The notes under the pieces are model-generated. The model did no database searches. It had not been told where the DNA came from and saw only the letters and a list, made by a program, of their open reading frames with translations. A stretch of 64,000 bases of DNA from Paracoccaceae bacterium (GTDB lineage: Bacteria > Pseudomonadota > Alphaproteobacteria > Rhodobacterales > Rhodobacteraceae). Made by a program: the position numbers and the translations under genes. Every line of letters starts with the position of its first letter. Position 1 is the first letter of the stretch. Where the stretch lies: NCBI GenBank assembly GCA_022823605.1, contig JAJEHS010000004.1, positions 21,190 to 85,189 on the forward strand, read 5' to 3'. This document shows, piece after piece, positions 47,991-57,861 of the stretch.

Positions 47991-48749
47991 CTAAAATTTT
48001 CTTATCCCTATTCCTGTCTCCTCCAGGGTCCGTTTGATTTGAGTTGCTATTTTCACTGCTGCCGGGCTGTCCCCATGAACACAAATCGATTCGGGCTTGA
48101 TGGGAATTTCATTACCATCAATTGAAGTAAGCCGGTTGTTTTGTACTGCATTCAACATGTTATCGGCACATTGAAGCGGGTCTAAAATCATGGCACCCTT
48201 TTTGGCCCTGCTTACAAGGGTACCATCATTATTGTAAGATCTGTCTGCAAAAATTTCCCTGACATGAGGAATCCCCAGTTCCTCGGCTGCCATTTGCTGT
48301 TTGGTACCGGCGATAACAAGAATTTTCAGATCAGTGGATAGTTCCATTACAGCATCGTACAGTGGCTTGGCCAATTCAATATCCCGTGAGGACATATTGC
48401 CGAGGGCACCATGAAACTTGACATGCCTTACCTCGGTGTTCAGGGTTTTTGCTATGGCCTGGAGGGCACCGATTTGATAGATGGCTTCGGATTTCAATTC
48501 CTCAATATCATAACCCTGTATTTCTCTTCGACCAAAACCCACCAAGTCCCTGAATCCTGGATGGGCACCAATCCCAACATCATTTTGAATACAAGAAAGG
48601 CAGGTTTTCTTCATTTGCAATGGATCACCGGCATGAAATCCACAAGCTACGTTTGCCGACGAGACAATTTTCAGAATTTCCTTGTCCAGACCCTTTTTCC
48701 AAGGACCAAAACTTTCTCCTAAATCCGAATTAAGGTCAATAACTGTCAT
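47991..48749 (-). CDS. pxpA: 5-oxoprolinase subunit A (LamB/YcsF family)
   Basis: A 252-residue LamB/YcsF protein with IDLNSDLGESFG, NVACGFHAGDPLQM, GAHPGFRDLVGFGRR, HVKFHGALGN and CVHGDSP. With PxpB and PxpC it forms the bacterial ATP-dependent 5-oxoprolinase, which recycles or uses pyroglutamate. The gene overlaps the pxpC stop by 14 bases; order on the minus strand is pxpB-pxpC-pxpA. Confidence 0.94.
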   Translation of the reverse strand: MTVIDLNSDLGESFGPWKKGLDKEILKIVSSANVACGFHAGDPLQMKKTCLSCIQNDVGIGAHPGFRDLVGFGRREIQGYDIEELKSEAIYQIGALQAIAKTLNTEVRHVKFHGALGNMSSRDIELAKPLYDAVMELSTDLKILVIAGTKQQMAAEELGIPHVREIFADRSYNNDGTLVSRAKKGAMILDPLQCADNMLNAVQNNRLTSIDGNEIPIKPESICVHGDSPAAVKIATQIKRTLEETGIGIRKF

Positions 48750-49755
48750 TACCCTCTCCTTTTGTTACCCCACTGATGAAATTATAGTGCAATAAGTCCT
48801 GCATCTGAAATGGATCCCTAACCAGAGGCTTCAGTGAATGCGACAAATCACTGATCCTACTAGATGATTTCTTGAATTCAATCTGGGCTTCCCTGTTTGA
48901 AACTAGCTGAAATTTAAATTCAGTTCCCGGTTGCATTTGAGCTACCTTGGGTAAATCCGATGTAATCACCGATGCAATTCTGGGGTACCCGCCCGTGGGT
49001 TGACTTTCAGCCAGTAATATTGCCGTGGTTCCATCTGCTGCAACTTGAATGTCACCAGCAACAATTGGATCCGATACGAGGGTTTTTCCTGCCAAGGCTG
49101 AAATTTTCCAATCTATGGGGTTGATTCTGGCCCCCATCCTGTTTCGTGAAGAACTCATTCGAAACCGTTTCAAGGTCAGGTTCTTGCGATCAGAATCCGA
49201 GAACAGTTCCGAGTGAGGGCCATATACGATACGCAGGGCTTCAACATTAAAGTATTCTGGTGCTGGCAAAGTCAATCCCTCTTTTCTAAAGAGATTTTCT
49301 GACAGGGGTGACAAGTGATATCCCACCTTGGGGACATCGCCCAAGCCCGAGGCAATATGTGTTGACCTTGAACCAAGAATTTTTGAACTGTCAATACCTC
49401 CTGGGAGGTGCAGGTAGCTGTAAATTCCCGATCGGGTTTTACGGATTTGAAGTACTTGGTTTGGATATATTGTAAAGGTACTTCTCCAGGGTAATGGCTT
49501 TTGGTCCAGAAGAATTTCCATCTGTCCACCTGATGTGGCAAGTGTCATTGTGCCGTGGGAAACAAAGGTACCTCCACCAAATTGAAATTCCAGTGCGGCC
49601 GTCTCCGGATCATCGCCGAGCAAGGCCTGCCCTTCAGCCAAGGCATAATGATCCATGGCACCTCCACGAGGTACACCATACCTTTGATAACCTATCCTGC
49701 CCTTATCCTGGATGGTTACAGGTCCAAGTAACTCCAAGATTTCAAGCGATGCCAT
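48736..49755 (-). CDS. pxpC: 5-oxoprolinase subunit C
   Basis: A 339-residue biotin-dependent-carboxyltransferase-like protein (YbgK/PxpC): LLGPVTIQDKGRIGYQRYGVPRGGAMD, LEFQFGGGTF, VYGPHSE, RMSSSRNRMGARI and SQPTGGYPRIA. The open frame extends upstream to 49863, but the start chosen is ATG 49755, which gives the family N-terminus (MASLEILELLGP) and a 14-base overlap with pxpB, matching the pxpC-pxpA overlap. Confidence 0.93.
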   Translation of the reverse strand: MASLEILELLGPVTIQDKGRIGYQRYGVPRGGAMDHYALAEGQALLGDDPETAALEFQFGGGTFVSHGTMTLATSGGQMEILLDQKPLPWRSTFTIYPNQVLQIRKTRSGIYSYLHLPGGIDSSKILGSRSTHIASGLGDVPKVGYHLSPLSENLFRKEGLTLPAPEYFNVEALRIVYGPHSELFSDSDRKNLTLKRFRMSSSRNRMGARINPIDWKISALAGKTLVSDPIVAGDIQVAADGTTAILLAESQPTGGYPRIASVITSDLPKVAQMQPGTEFKFQLVSNREAQIEFKKSSSRISDLSHSLKPLVRDPFQMQDLLHYNFISGVTKGEGNDSY

Positions 49756-50476
49756 ATGAATCCCACATTTGAGCCGTATTGAAATTTGAGTATTCTTCTT
49801 CCGAGATTGGATAAAAGCGAATTTCATCCCCGGGCTGAAGAAGAAAATGCGGAGATTGATCAACCCTGAACCCGATTATTGGTGATCGGCCAATAATAGA
49901 CCAACCGGTTGGAATTTCGGTCGCAGTAAATACTGTTTGCCGATTGGCAACAAGTATCGAACCAGGCAAGGCGGTTGTATTATAGGATACTTTCCTGGGT
50001 ATTTTGAACTCTTTGGGCAATTGGGCCAGATAAGACAGTCCAGGTGCAAAACCCAAGCATGCAACACGTAGATTGCAGGAGCAATGCAATTCTATGAGCT
50101 TTTCCTTGGTTAACCCTGACTTAGTAGCAACATATTCAAGATCAGGGCCAAATTTCCCTTCGTAACAAACAGGAATTTCAAATTTTCTTCCATGGTCCAT
50201 TGCCTTGTCAGAAAATGGCTTTGAAAGTAATTCGAGCAGGAACGACTCAACTTTTTCCATTTCTATACTCAAGGGATCTACCCTGATCAGAATTGATCGA
50301 ATGGCGGGGACCACCTCTACGACCCACGGTACTCCATCAATTGCCAATTTCCTATCAAATTCCAGCACTCTTGAATTGGTTTCAATAGAATAGCTATCGC
50401 CAAAAGTTACCATAAAAGCCTGATCACCCAATGGTGATATTGTTGGAAATTCCTCTATTTGTAAATTTGTGTTCAT
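49742..50476 (-). CDS. pxpB: 5-oxoprolinase subunit B (KipI-like)
   Basis: A 244-residue KipI/YbgJ-family protein: SPLGDQAFMVTFGD near the N-terminus, VVEVVPAIRSILI, IPVCYEGKFGPDLE, the GFAPGLSYLAQLP motif, and PTGWSIIGRSPI. First gene of the pxpB-pxpC-pxpA operon, divergent from acs with a 202-base gap that shows no other feature. Confidence 0.93.
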   Translation of the reverse strand: MNTNLQIEEFPTISPLGDQAFMVTFGDSYSIETNSRVLEFDRKLAIDGVPWVVEVVPAIRSILIRVDPLSIEMEKVESFLLELLSKPFSDKAMDHGRKFEIPVCYEGKFGPDLEYVATKSGLTKEKLIELHCSCNLRVACLGFAPGLSYLAQLPKEFKIPRKVSYNTTALPGSILVANRQTVFTATEIPTGWSIIGRSPIIGFRVDQSPHFLLQPGDEIRFYPISEEEYSNFNTAQMWDSYGIA

Positions 50477-50678
50477 ACTTCAGTGTTATATCAAGTGGGA
50501 ATGGTTATAAATTAGGTCAGCAAGTGAGTCATTTATTTTTAGGAAAATTTACATATAATACTGGTTTATATTTTGAAATAGTTAACAATCTAACCAGATA
50601 GTTTTCGGTCAGTGATTTATTGGCATCAAGCCAAATTGTTCATGAATTTATTGATTAAATTATTCTAAAGGTGCCCTA

Positions 50679-52622
50679 ATGGAAAAATTATATCACCCTT
50701 CAGATGAATTTGTTACTTCAACACTTATTAACAATGAAAGATTAAAGGATTTGCAAAAACATGCTCAGGAAAAACCGGAACAGTTCTGGGCAATGATGGC
50801 TAAAAGGCTGGATTGGATCAAGGAATTTACCAAAGTCAAATCAGTTAATTTTTCCTATCCGGATGTCTCAATCAAGTGGTTTGAGGACGGATCATTGAAT
50901 GTCGCAGCCAATTGCATTGACCGTCACTTGGAATCTAGGGGTAATCAAACAGCAATTATATGGGAACCGGATAATCCTGAGGAACCAACCAAATTTATCA
51001 GTTACAAGGAGCTTCATGAGCATACGTGCAGGATGGCTAATGTACTGAAGTCATTGGGGGTAAAAAAAGGTGACAGGGTTGTAATTTATCTCCCCATGAT
51101 TCCCGAGGCTGCGTATGCCATGCTTGCATGTGCTAGGATTGGGGCCATTCACTCGGTGGTATTTGCCGGATTTAGCCCGGATGCGCTGGCAAACAGGGTA
51201 AACAATTGTGGTTCAAATTTGATAATTACAGCTGATGAAGCACCTAGGGGAGGAAGAAATACACCATTGAAGGTAAATGCCGATAAGGCGCTTAAGGATT
51301 GTAATGAAGATGTTAAACTTCTTGTTGTTAGGAGAACCAATGGAGACATTCCTTGGGATGACCATAAGAATATAGATTACAACAAGGTTACGAAAGAGGC
51401 ATCTCCAGATTCCCCGGTTGAGGAAATGAATGCAGAGGACCCACTCTTCATTCTGTATACATCAGGATCAACCGGTACTCCAAAAGGTGTGGTTCATACT
51501 TCGGGTGGGTACCTGCTTTACGCTGCCTTGACCCATGAATACGTATTCGATTATCAGGAAGGGGATGTTTACTGGTGTACTGCCGACGTCGGCTGGGTAA
51601 CGGGTCATAGTTACATTGTTTATGGCCCCTTGGCCAATGGGGCAACCAGTCTCATGTTTGAGGGAGTTCCAACCTTTCCTACAGCATCACGATTTTGGGA
51701 GGTATGTGACAAGCACAAAGTAAATCAGTTTTATACTGCTCCAACTGCCATAAGGGCATTAATGGGATTGGGTGATGAATGGGTAAACAAATGTGACTTG
51801 TCTACGCTTAGAGTACTGGGTACCGTGGGTGAACCTATCAATCCCGAGGCTTGGAACTGGTACAATAAGGTTATTGGAAAAGGAAATTGCCCCATCGTCG
51901 ATACCTGGTGGCAAACTGAAACCGGTGGACACTTGATTACTCCCCTGCCCGGTGCTGTTCCAACAAAACCAGGATCAGCAACTTTGCCATTTCTAGGGAT
52001 TGAACCTGTCATTCTGGAACCTGAAAAGGGTCATGAAATCAATTCTGTGGAAGCAGAAGGGGTATTATGCATTGGTGACAGTTGGCCTGGGCAGATGCGG
52101 ACAGTATATGGGGATCACCAGCGGTTCATGGAAACTTACTTCCAGCAGTATCAGGGATATTATTTTACTGGAGATGGATGTCGCAGGGATAAGGATGGTT
52201 ATTACTGGATAACCGGAAGAGTAGATGATGTACTCAACGTTTCTGGCCACAGGATGGGGACGGCTGAAATCGAGAGTGCACTTGTTGCCCATCCCGATGT
52301 GGCTGAAGCGGCGGTGGTTGGATACCCCCATTCAATTAAGGGTCAGGGCATCTATGCCTATGTTACCCTGAAAAGTAATGCTGAATATACCGATGAATTG
52401 AAAAAGACATTGGAAGTATGGGTTAGAAAGGAAATAGGGCCAATAGCCAAACCTGATATTATCCAATGGGCACCGGCACTTCCCAAAACCCGCTCGGGCA
52501 AGATCATGCGCCGTATACTCAGGAAAATTGCTGAAAATGATTATGGAAGCCTTGGGGATACCTCTACTTTGGCAGAACCGTCAGTCGTTGATGAGTTGAT
52601 TGAAAATCGACCCGAAACATAA
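50679..52622 (+). CDS. acs: acetyl-coenzyme A synthetase
   Basis: Activates acetate to acetyl-CoA through acetyl-AMP. The 647-residue protein has the P-loop-like [49 protein letters not shown], and the C-terminal [11 protein letters not shown], whose Lys is the usual site of regulatory acetylation. The length and WTGADVGW-like [14 protein letters not shown] identify acetyl- rather than propionyl-specific Acs. Confidence 0.96.
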   Translation: MEKLYHPSDEFVTSTLINNERLKDLQKHAQEKPEQFWAMMAKRLDWIKEFTKVKSVNFSYPDVSIKWFEDGSLNVAANCIDRHLESRGNQTAIIWEPDNPEEPTKFISYKELHEHTCRMANVLKSLGVKKGDRVVIYLPMIPEAAYAMLACARIGAIHSVVFAGFSPDALANRVNNCGSNLIITADEAPRGGRNTPLKVNADKALKDCNEDVKLLVVRRTNGDIPWDDHKNIDYNKVTKEASPDSPVEEMNAEDPLFILYTSGSTGTPKGVVHTSGGYLLYAALTHEYVFDYQEGDVYWCTADVGWVTGHSYIVYGPLANGATSLMFEGVPTFPTASRFWEVCDKHKVNQFYTAPTAIRALMGLGDEWVNKCDLSTLRVLGTVGEPINPEAWNWYNKVIGKGNCPIVDTWWQTETGGHLITPLPGAVPTKPGSATLPFLGIEPVILEPEKGHEINSVEAEGVLCIGDSWPGQMRTVYGDHQRFMETYFQQYQGYYFTGDGCRRDKDGYYWITGRVDDVLNVSGHRMGTAEIESALVAHPDVAEAAVVGYPHSIKGQGIYAYVTLKSNAEYTDELKKTLEVWVRKEIGPIAKPDIIQWAPALPKTRSGKIMRRILRKIAENDYGSLGDTSTLAEPSVVDELIENRPET

Positions 52623-52645
52623 AACCGAGCTGTTAGTATTATATC

Positions 52646-53329
52646 GTGAGCAACAGAGAAATATTCTTTGCACCTTCAATACTGAGTGCTGATTTTTCTA
52701 ACCTTGCATTGGAATGCCAGGCAGTTGAAGCGGCAGGGTGTGATTGGGTTCATCTGGATGTTATGGATGGTCATTTTGTCCCTAACCTGACCTTCGGTCC
52801 GGATGTGGTTTCAGCACTTCGAAAGCATATCACAACGGTGATGGATGTGCATTTGATGATTTCACCAACTGCCTTGCTCCTCGAAAAATTCATATCCACC
52901 CAGGCTGATGTAATTACGGTTCATGTCGAGGCTACTCCACATATATACAAGGATCTCCAGTTAATCCGCAACAGTGGAATCAAGGCAGGTGTGGCCCTTA
53001 ACCCCGGAACTCCGGTCACTACAATTGCCCCCTTGCTGGACATGATTGACCTGGTCTGCGTCATGACTGTTAATCCCGGTTTTGGTGGTCAAAGGTTCAT
53101 TTACAGCCAACTTCAAAAAATAAAGGAAATCAGGGAACTGATAGGCAACAGAAACATTTATCTTGAAGTGGATGGCGGAATTGATACTTCAAATGTTGCC
53201 TCGGCAGCCAAAGCTGGTGCCAATGTCTTTGTTGCGGGTACTTCCATATTCAAGGACGGTAGCTTCAAGAACCCTGACATCTACCGGGATAATATTGTAG
53301 ACTTGAGGAAACAAGCATTTGGAACATAA
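52646..53329 (+). CDS. rpe: ribulose-phosphate 3-epimerase
   Basis: Interconverts ribulose 5-phosphate and xylulose 5-phosphate. The 227-residue TIM barrel has APSILSADFSNL, HLDVMDGHFVPNLTFGP, DVHLMI, MTVNPGFGGQRFI and LEVDGGI, with the metal-binding His and Asp residues in place. The start is GTG 52646, 23 bases after the acs stop. Confidence 0.96.
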   Translation: MSNREIFFAPSILSADFSNLALECQAVEAAGCDWVHLDVMDGHFVPNLTFGPDVVSALRKHITTVMDVHLMISPTALLLEKFISTQADVITVHVEATPHIYKDLQLIRNSGIKAGVALNPGTPVTTIAPLLDMIDLVCVMTVNPGFGGQRFIYSQLQKIKEIRELIGNRNIYLEVDGGIDTSNVASAAKAGANVFVAGTSIFKDGSFKNPDIYRDNIVDLRKQAFGT

Positions 53330-53369
53330 ATTGAAACTCCCTACCGAAGTTAAATGAAGGAACAAGAAA

Positions 53370-53921
53370 ATGGCAGTCAGTCCCCCTGTTTGTAATTTTG
53401 GCTGGAAAGCTCCCGAATTCAAACTTCCTTCCACTGCTGGAAAGAAGTTGGATCTAAATCAAGTCAAGGGCCCTAACGGTACACTGATCATGTTCATATG
53501 CAACCACTGCCCATATGTAACTTCGGCCATAGACCGTATTGTCTTCGATGCAACTGAATTAATGGATCTTGGTATCGGTGTTGTTTCCATTTGTTCCAAT
53601 GATGCAATCACCTATCCTGATGATTCCTTTGACAAGATGATTGAATTTGCAAGGAATAACAATTTCCCTTTCCCCTATCTACATGATGAAAACCAGGAAG
53701 TAGCCAAATCCTACGATGCCGAATGTACTCCCGACTTTTTTGGATTCAACTCAAATCTGGAACTTCAATATCGCGGTCGTTTAGACAGTTCAGGTCGAAT
53801 GGGCTCATTGACACAACCCAGAACCCGTGATCTTGTAAATGCAATGAAGGAAATTGCCAATTCAGGCAATGGTCCAAAAGACCAGATTCCCTCCATGGGT
53901 TGTTCAATAAAATGGAAATAG
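53370..53921 (+). CDS. thioredoxin-fold protein, peroxiredoxin-like (PRX_like1 type)
   Basis: A 183-residue thioredoxin-fold protein with APEFKLPSTAGKKLDL at the start and CNHCPYV as the CxxC motif at about residues 46-52, followed by the resolving region TPDFFGFNSNLELQYRGRLDSS. This pattern is that of the PRX_like1 group of AhpC/TSA-related proteins, widely conserved but without a firm function. No signal peptide, so cytoplasmic. It lies between rpe and pobA on the same strand. Confidence 0.85.
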   Translation: MAVSPPVCNFGWKAPEFKLPSTAGKKLDLNQVKGPNGTLIMFICNHCPYVTSAIDRIVFDATELMDLGIGVVSICSNDAITYPDDSFDKMIEFARNNNFPFPYLHDENQEVAKSYDAECTPDFFGFNSNLELQYRGRLDSSGRMGSLTQPRTRDLVNAMKEIANSGNGPKDQIPSMGCSIKWK

Positions 53922-53962
53922 GGATTAATCCTTTGCTTCAGTATTGAATTTCAGGATATTTC

Positions 53963-55132
53963 TTGCGAAAACAGGTTGTCATCATCGGAGGGGGACCGGC
54001 TGGTCTCCTCCTGGCCTGTAAATTATTAAGGAATGGAATTGATTTCGTTCTCATTGAACAAAGAACCAAGGAATATGTACTGTCAAGAATTAGGGCAGGA
54101 GTCCTTGAGTCCGGTACAGTAAATCAATTGGTTGAGGTTGGGGTCGGTGATCGATTGAAAGCCGAGGGGCAAACCCATGACGGGGTGTATATTTCAACTT
54201 CGGATGGTTTTTTTCATGTCAATTTCAAGAAGCTTGTGAACAAAACCATTACGGTATATGGGCAAACCGAGATTACCAGAGACATGTATGATGCCCTTGA
54301 AAGTTGGGGAGCAAACCTGATATTCGAGGCAAAAGGAGTTGATTTGATTGATTTCACCTCTGATAGTCCGAAAGTCTTCTATCAAAAGGATGGTGTAACC
54401 CATGAAATCCAATCGGATCTGATAATTGGGTGTGATGGGTTTCATGGTATAAGCAAATCGAAGTTAAGCGATGATTCTGACAATGGCTTTAGTGCACAAC
54501 TGCCAATCGGATGGTTGGGAATTCTATCAGAGACCCCTCCCCTCAAGGATGAGTTGGTATACTCCAGAAGTGACAGGGGTTTTGCCTTAGCTTCCATGAG
54601 GTCGCAATGCCTGTCCAGATATTATATTCAGGTAGCCCTTTCTGATTTACCTGAAAACTGGTCAGATGAAGCATTCTGGCACGAGTTGAAACATAGATTT
54701 CCAGCGGGATTGGTTGAGAATCTTGTTATGGGACCCTCGATTGAAAAATCCATAGCCCCATTAAGGGCCTATGTTTCAAAATCAATGAGTAGGGGTAGAT
54801 TATTGCTTTGTGGGGATGCTGCCCATATCGTTCCTCCAACAGGAGCTAAAGGGTTGAACCTTGCGGCTTCTGATGTCCATTATGCCTTTGAAGCAATTAC
54901 AGGTTTCTTTCGGGATAATGATCAGACAGGATTGGAGAATTATTCAACAAAGGCCCTTCTCCGAGTGTGGAAATCGATGAGGTTTAGCTGGTGGATGACC
55001 CAAATGTTCCATACCATTCCCGACAGAAACCCCTTTGAGGAAAAAATAATGGCAAGTGAATTATCACACTTGCAAGATTCTATCGCCATGCAGAAGGTAT
55101 TTTCAGAAAATTATACTGGATTACCCTATTGA
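53963..55132 (+). CDS. pobA: 4-hydroxybenzoate 3-monooxygenase
   Basis: FAD-dependent hydroxylase that makes protocatechuate from 4-hydroxybenzoate. The 389-residue protein shows IIGGGPAGLLLA, SRIRAGVLESG (a PobA signature), GCDGFHG, and LCGDAAHIVPPTGAKGLNLAASD. The start appears to be TTG 53963, since no ATG occurs before the FAD motif; AGGA lies upstream. No pobR regulator or protocatechuate genes are in the window. Confidence 0.92.
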   Translation: MRKQVVIIGGGPAGLLLACKLLRNGIDFVLIEQRTKEYVLSRIRAGVLESGTVNQLVEVGVGDRLKAEGQTHDGVYISTSDGFFHVNFKKLVNKTITVYGQTEITRDMYDALESWGANLIFEAKGVDLIDFTSDSPKVFYQKDGVTHEIQSDLIIGCDGFHGISKSKLSDDSDNGFSAQLPIGWLGILSETPPLKDELVYSRSDRGFALASMRSQCLSRYYIQVALSDLPENWSDEAFWHELKHRFPAGLVENLVMGPSIEKSIAPLRAYVSKSMSRGRLLLCGDAAHIVPPTGAKGLNLAASDVHYAFEAITGFFRDNDQTGLENYSTKALLRVWKSMRFSWWMTQMFHTIPDRNPFEEKIMASELSHLQDSIAMQKVFSENYTGLPY

Positions 55133-55158
55133 GGCCTAAATCGTTACAATGGTAACCA

Positions 55159-55179
55159 AGAACAAAATCCATTTGTTCT
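55159..55179. terminator. hairpin after pobA, possible terminator
   Basis: AGAACAAA (55159-55166) and TTTGTTCT (55172-55179) form a perfect 8-bp AT-rich stem with a 5-base loop, 27 bases past the pobA stop. No T-run follows. The rest of the 55133-55402 gap shows only a 23-codon minus-strand frame (55339-55410) overlapping the doc stop. Confidence 0.35.
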
Positions 55180-55402
55180 GCTCCTTTGTAAGCATAATTG
55201 TCTGCCAGCTTGTTTTTACCTATCTCGCGAAAATTGGGATCGTTTCTCCTTTAGGGTTTAATCCATACTGCTGAAATAATGTAAAAAATCGAATCAATTT
55301 AAAGAGAAAAACAACACCTGTGGGGAGCCGATACAGGATTAGCGTATCAGACTGGTGGCGACTTCAGATCCATCTTTCGGTGTCGGTATGACCCGAAGGT
55401 AA

Positions 55403-55798
55403 TCATGCATCTGGTCGACGTATTTTGCCCCGAAACCAGATGGCCAGTTCTTCATAACCAACTTGTCCATCTGCAACCCTGACAAACATGTTTTCTATTT
55501 CCTCGTCCCCTACATCAATATCCCAGTCACTATTTTCGGCTAGCAAATCAACTAGGTAGAGAGCTGTACGCTTGTTGCCATCCACGAAACCATGATTGGC
55601 GATTATTCCATGGACCAAAGCTGCCGCTTTTTGCCAGATCCAGCGGTGATAGCTATGGTAAGGGCGGGCCCCATAGTAAGGACGGGCCAAGGCCGAATGG
55701 ATAGCGTTCTCGTCTCGAATTCCAGGTCTACCGCCATCCCTCATGGCATACTGGTGTCCCTCCATGGCATCGTTCCAGGTGACACGATAGTTTCTCAC
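55403..55798 (-). CDS. doc: Doc-family toxin (Fic fold, death on curing)
   Basis: A 131-residue Fic-fold protein with the Doc version of the motif, HGFVDGNKRTAL (His69 to Leu80). Lys replaces the Gly of AMP-transferring Fic enzymes. Doc proteins of this type phosphorylate EF-Tu and halt translation. N-terminal GGRPGIRDENAIHSALARP is also typical. The start is GTG 55798, overlapping the upstream gene's stop as GTGA, the tight coupling expected of a toxin-antitoxin operon. Confidence 0.88.
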   Translation of the reverse strand: MRNYRVTWNDAMEGHQYAMRDGGRPGIRDENAIHSALARPYYGARPYHSYHRWIWQKAAALVHGIIANHGFVDGNKRTALYLVDLLAENSDWDIDVGDEEIENMFVRVADGQVGYEELAIWFRGKIRRPDA

Positions 55799-55974
55799 CT
55801 GCTAGCAAGAGCCTTCAATGCCTTGCGTCGTCTCCAATATGTTTTTTCGAATACCTGTTCCGAGGTTAGGGTTTTTCTTTTTAACCTCTGGGATTTAACT
55901 TTATTGGGACTGGTTTCTTTTCCTGCCCTGGCTTTTCTATTTGCTGTTGGTTGCCTAGTCATCGTATTTCCCAT
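55795..55974 (-). CDS. putative antitoxin partner of Doc
   Basis: A 59-residue, very basic protein (RKARAGKETSPNK, KSQRLKRKTLTSEQ, WRRRKALKALASR) whose stop overlaps the doc start. Position and coupling suggest the antitoxin, but it does not look like Phd, lacking its N-terminal DNA-binding fold pattern. The start is uncertain: ATG 55974 is used, with GTG 55986 or ATG 55962 possible. The name rests on position only. Confidence 0.5.
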   Translation of the reverse strand: MGNTMTRQPTANRKARAGKETSPNKVKSQRLKRKTLTSEQVFEKTYWRRRKALKALASR

Positions 55975-56081
55975 GATTGATACCACGATTACATATACAC
56001 AATATATAGCGTCATCGGTCCATTGACAATATTTATACTACCCATGGATTTTGTTTTCGTGCATCTTTGTAGTGATTGGCC

Positions 56082-57821
56082 CTATTGAGTGCTTGCAACT
56101 ATAACCTCTATGAGGGCAGCTCTTTGCTCATTCATGGTTACCTCTATTCCTTTCAGAAGCACATCCTTGAGTTCTGAAAACACATCAGCACGCTGAGACC
56201 AGGCATTGCTGGCAGAGGCAACCTTGCAAAAATCAGGTGATGGTTCAAGTGAGGTCAAGGGTACATTGTTCATTCGTGAGGCAAATCCATCAGGGAACAT
56301 ATTCAAGACGGAGTGTTTGACTGCACCCCATTCCCTGTTATTGAGAACCACAACCAAAATCGGCAAGCGTAAGGCTTCGGCTACCTGATGGCAAACGGTC
56401 GGGTTGGCAAATAGATAGGACCCATCTCCCATAATGGCGATAATCAGCTTTTCCGGATTTGCCATCTTTGCTCCCAGGGCCGAGGGAAAAGACCAACCCA
56501 AGCCACCGGAATATGGCTCTTGAAACCATGAACCATGGCTGGTCCTGCCCAGCAAATCAAGGTCGGCACCTAGTTCGGAAAATACGACCGAGTCAAAATC
56601 ATGTAAAATTTGTCCAAATACTGAAGATACAGCCTGCTTGGTTATGACCCCGGATTGAATGGAATTCTCGACAACCCTGGTTCTGTCTGATCTTTTCTTG
56701 TTTTGACCAGTGAAAGTGTTTTTTCTCTTTTGTATCTTGTCAGCTGGAATCTTATTCCTTTTTTCCAATTGCGTCGAAAGTTCCTTTATAATTGCCGATA
56801 CCTCTCCCGAGATCGTAAGATCAGAGCCAAAGTTGCGAATGGGGAATCTGGAGAAAAGTGGATCAGGGCCTAGGTTTACTATTCTAGCCTTATTGGAAAT
56901 CTTGTGGATGGATGGTTGCCAAGGAGCCGGTGAATTCAATACAATTATCAAATCGGCATTTTCAAGATATGGCTGAGGGCTAGAGCCAATGTGGCAAGGG
57001 TTATCTGTAGAAACAGTCAACCCTGTAGCCCACCATGTACAGGCTGCCATACCATATTTGTCTATGAGTACATTCAGTTTCCTGAATGAAGATTCATCGT
57101 CACAATCCCTTTGGGTTATCAGTAGAGGGGAAGATGATTGTTCCAGCCAATCGCACAATAATTCAATCTTATCGGCATCGGGTGAGGTTTCGAATGTAGC
57201 AAAACTTGGTTGGGAAAATAGTTTGCGATTATCTACCTTCATGCTGATCACTTCTCTGGGGAGTGATAAATATACGGGGCCCTTTGGTGTTGAATTTGCC
57301 ATTGTATAGGCTCGGTCCAGCAATTCCATCAATTGTTCGGGAAACCGAACCTCATATTCCCATTTGCAGGCTTCCCTTATCAGACTTGCCTGATCAAACA
57401 TTTCCTGGCCCCACCCTATGGGAACGGTTCTTGAACCAAACCTTCCAGCTTCGGTAACGGGTGTTCTACCTGACATAACGATGATGGGAACATTTTCGCA
57501 GGCTGCATTTATTATTCCAGTTGTAGCATTGGCCAGGCCGACATTGGTATGGAGCATTACAGCCTGGGGTGATCTTGAGACCTTGTAGTTGCCATAAGCC
57601 ATGCCCATGGCAACATGTTCATGTGGCACAAGTACGGGTTCTGCAAAAGGAATGCCCTTGAATGTTGCCTCGGCCAGACCTTCGATTATTGGTGGAAAGT
57701 CAGTTCCAGAATTGACATAAACATGCTGTATACCCAAAACCTTCAATCTAGGAAGTATTAACCCACCAGCAATTGATAGAGAGCTTGCAGAATTGTGATC
57801 TTCATTTTCTGACATTTTCAT
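56082..57821 (-). CDS. thiamine pyrophosphate-dependent enzyme of the acetolactate synthase superfamily
   Basis: A 579-residue TPP enzyme of the POX/acetolactate-synthase type. The N-terminal Pyr domain has VPHEHVAMGMAYG with the TPP-activating Glu. A central domain follows, then the PP domain with MGDGSYLFANPT and VVLNNREWGAVK (GDGx26NN). No FAD-specific signature stands out. Length fits decarboxylases such as benzoylformate or phosphonopyruvate decarboxylase as well as synthases, so the substrate is open. Start taken as ATG 57821 (or 57815). It is the last gene of a TRAP-transporter operon, suggesting it acts on a keto acid derived from the imported compound. Confidence 0.85.
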   Translation of the reverse strand: MKMSENEDHNSASSLSIAGGLILPRLKVLGIQHVYVNSGTDFPPIIEGLAEATFKGIPFAEPVLVPHEHVAMGMAYGNYKVSRSPQAVMLHTNVGLANATTGIINAACENVPIIVMSGRTPVTEAGRFGSRTVPIGWGQEMFDQASLIREACKWEYEVRFPEQLMELLDRAYTMANSTPKGPVYLSLPREVISMKVDNRKLFSQPSFATFETSPDADKIELLCDWLEQSSSPLLITQRDCDDESSFRKLNVLIDKYGMAACTWWATGLTVSTDNPCHIGSSPQPYLENADLIIVLNSPAPWQPSIHKISNKARIVNLGPDPLFSRFPIRNFGSDLTISGEVSAIIKELSTQLEKRNKIPADKIQKRKNTFTGQNKKRSDRTRVVENSIQSGVITKQAVSSVFGQILHDFDSVVFSELGADLDLLGRTSHGSWFQEPYSGGLGWSFPSALGAKMANPEKLIIAIMGDGSYLFANPTVCHQVAEALRLPILVVVLNNREWGAVKHSVLNMFPDGFASRMNNVPLTSLEPSPDFCKVASASNAWSQRADVFSELKDVLLKGIEVTMNEQRAALIEVIVASTQ

Positions 57822-57861
57822 CAAATCCCAAGTTGCCAAGCAATCAAATCAAAAGGATTAT

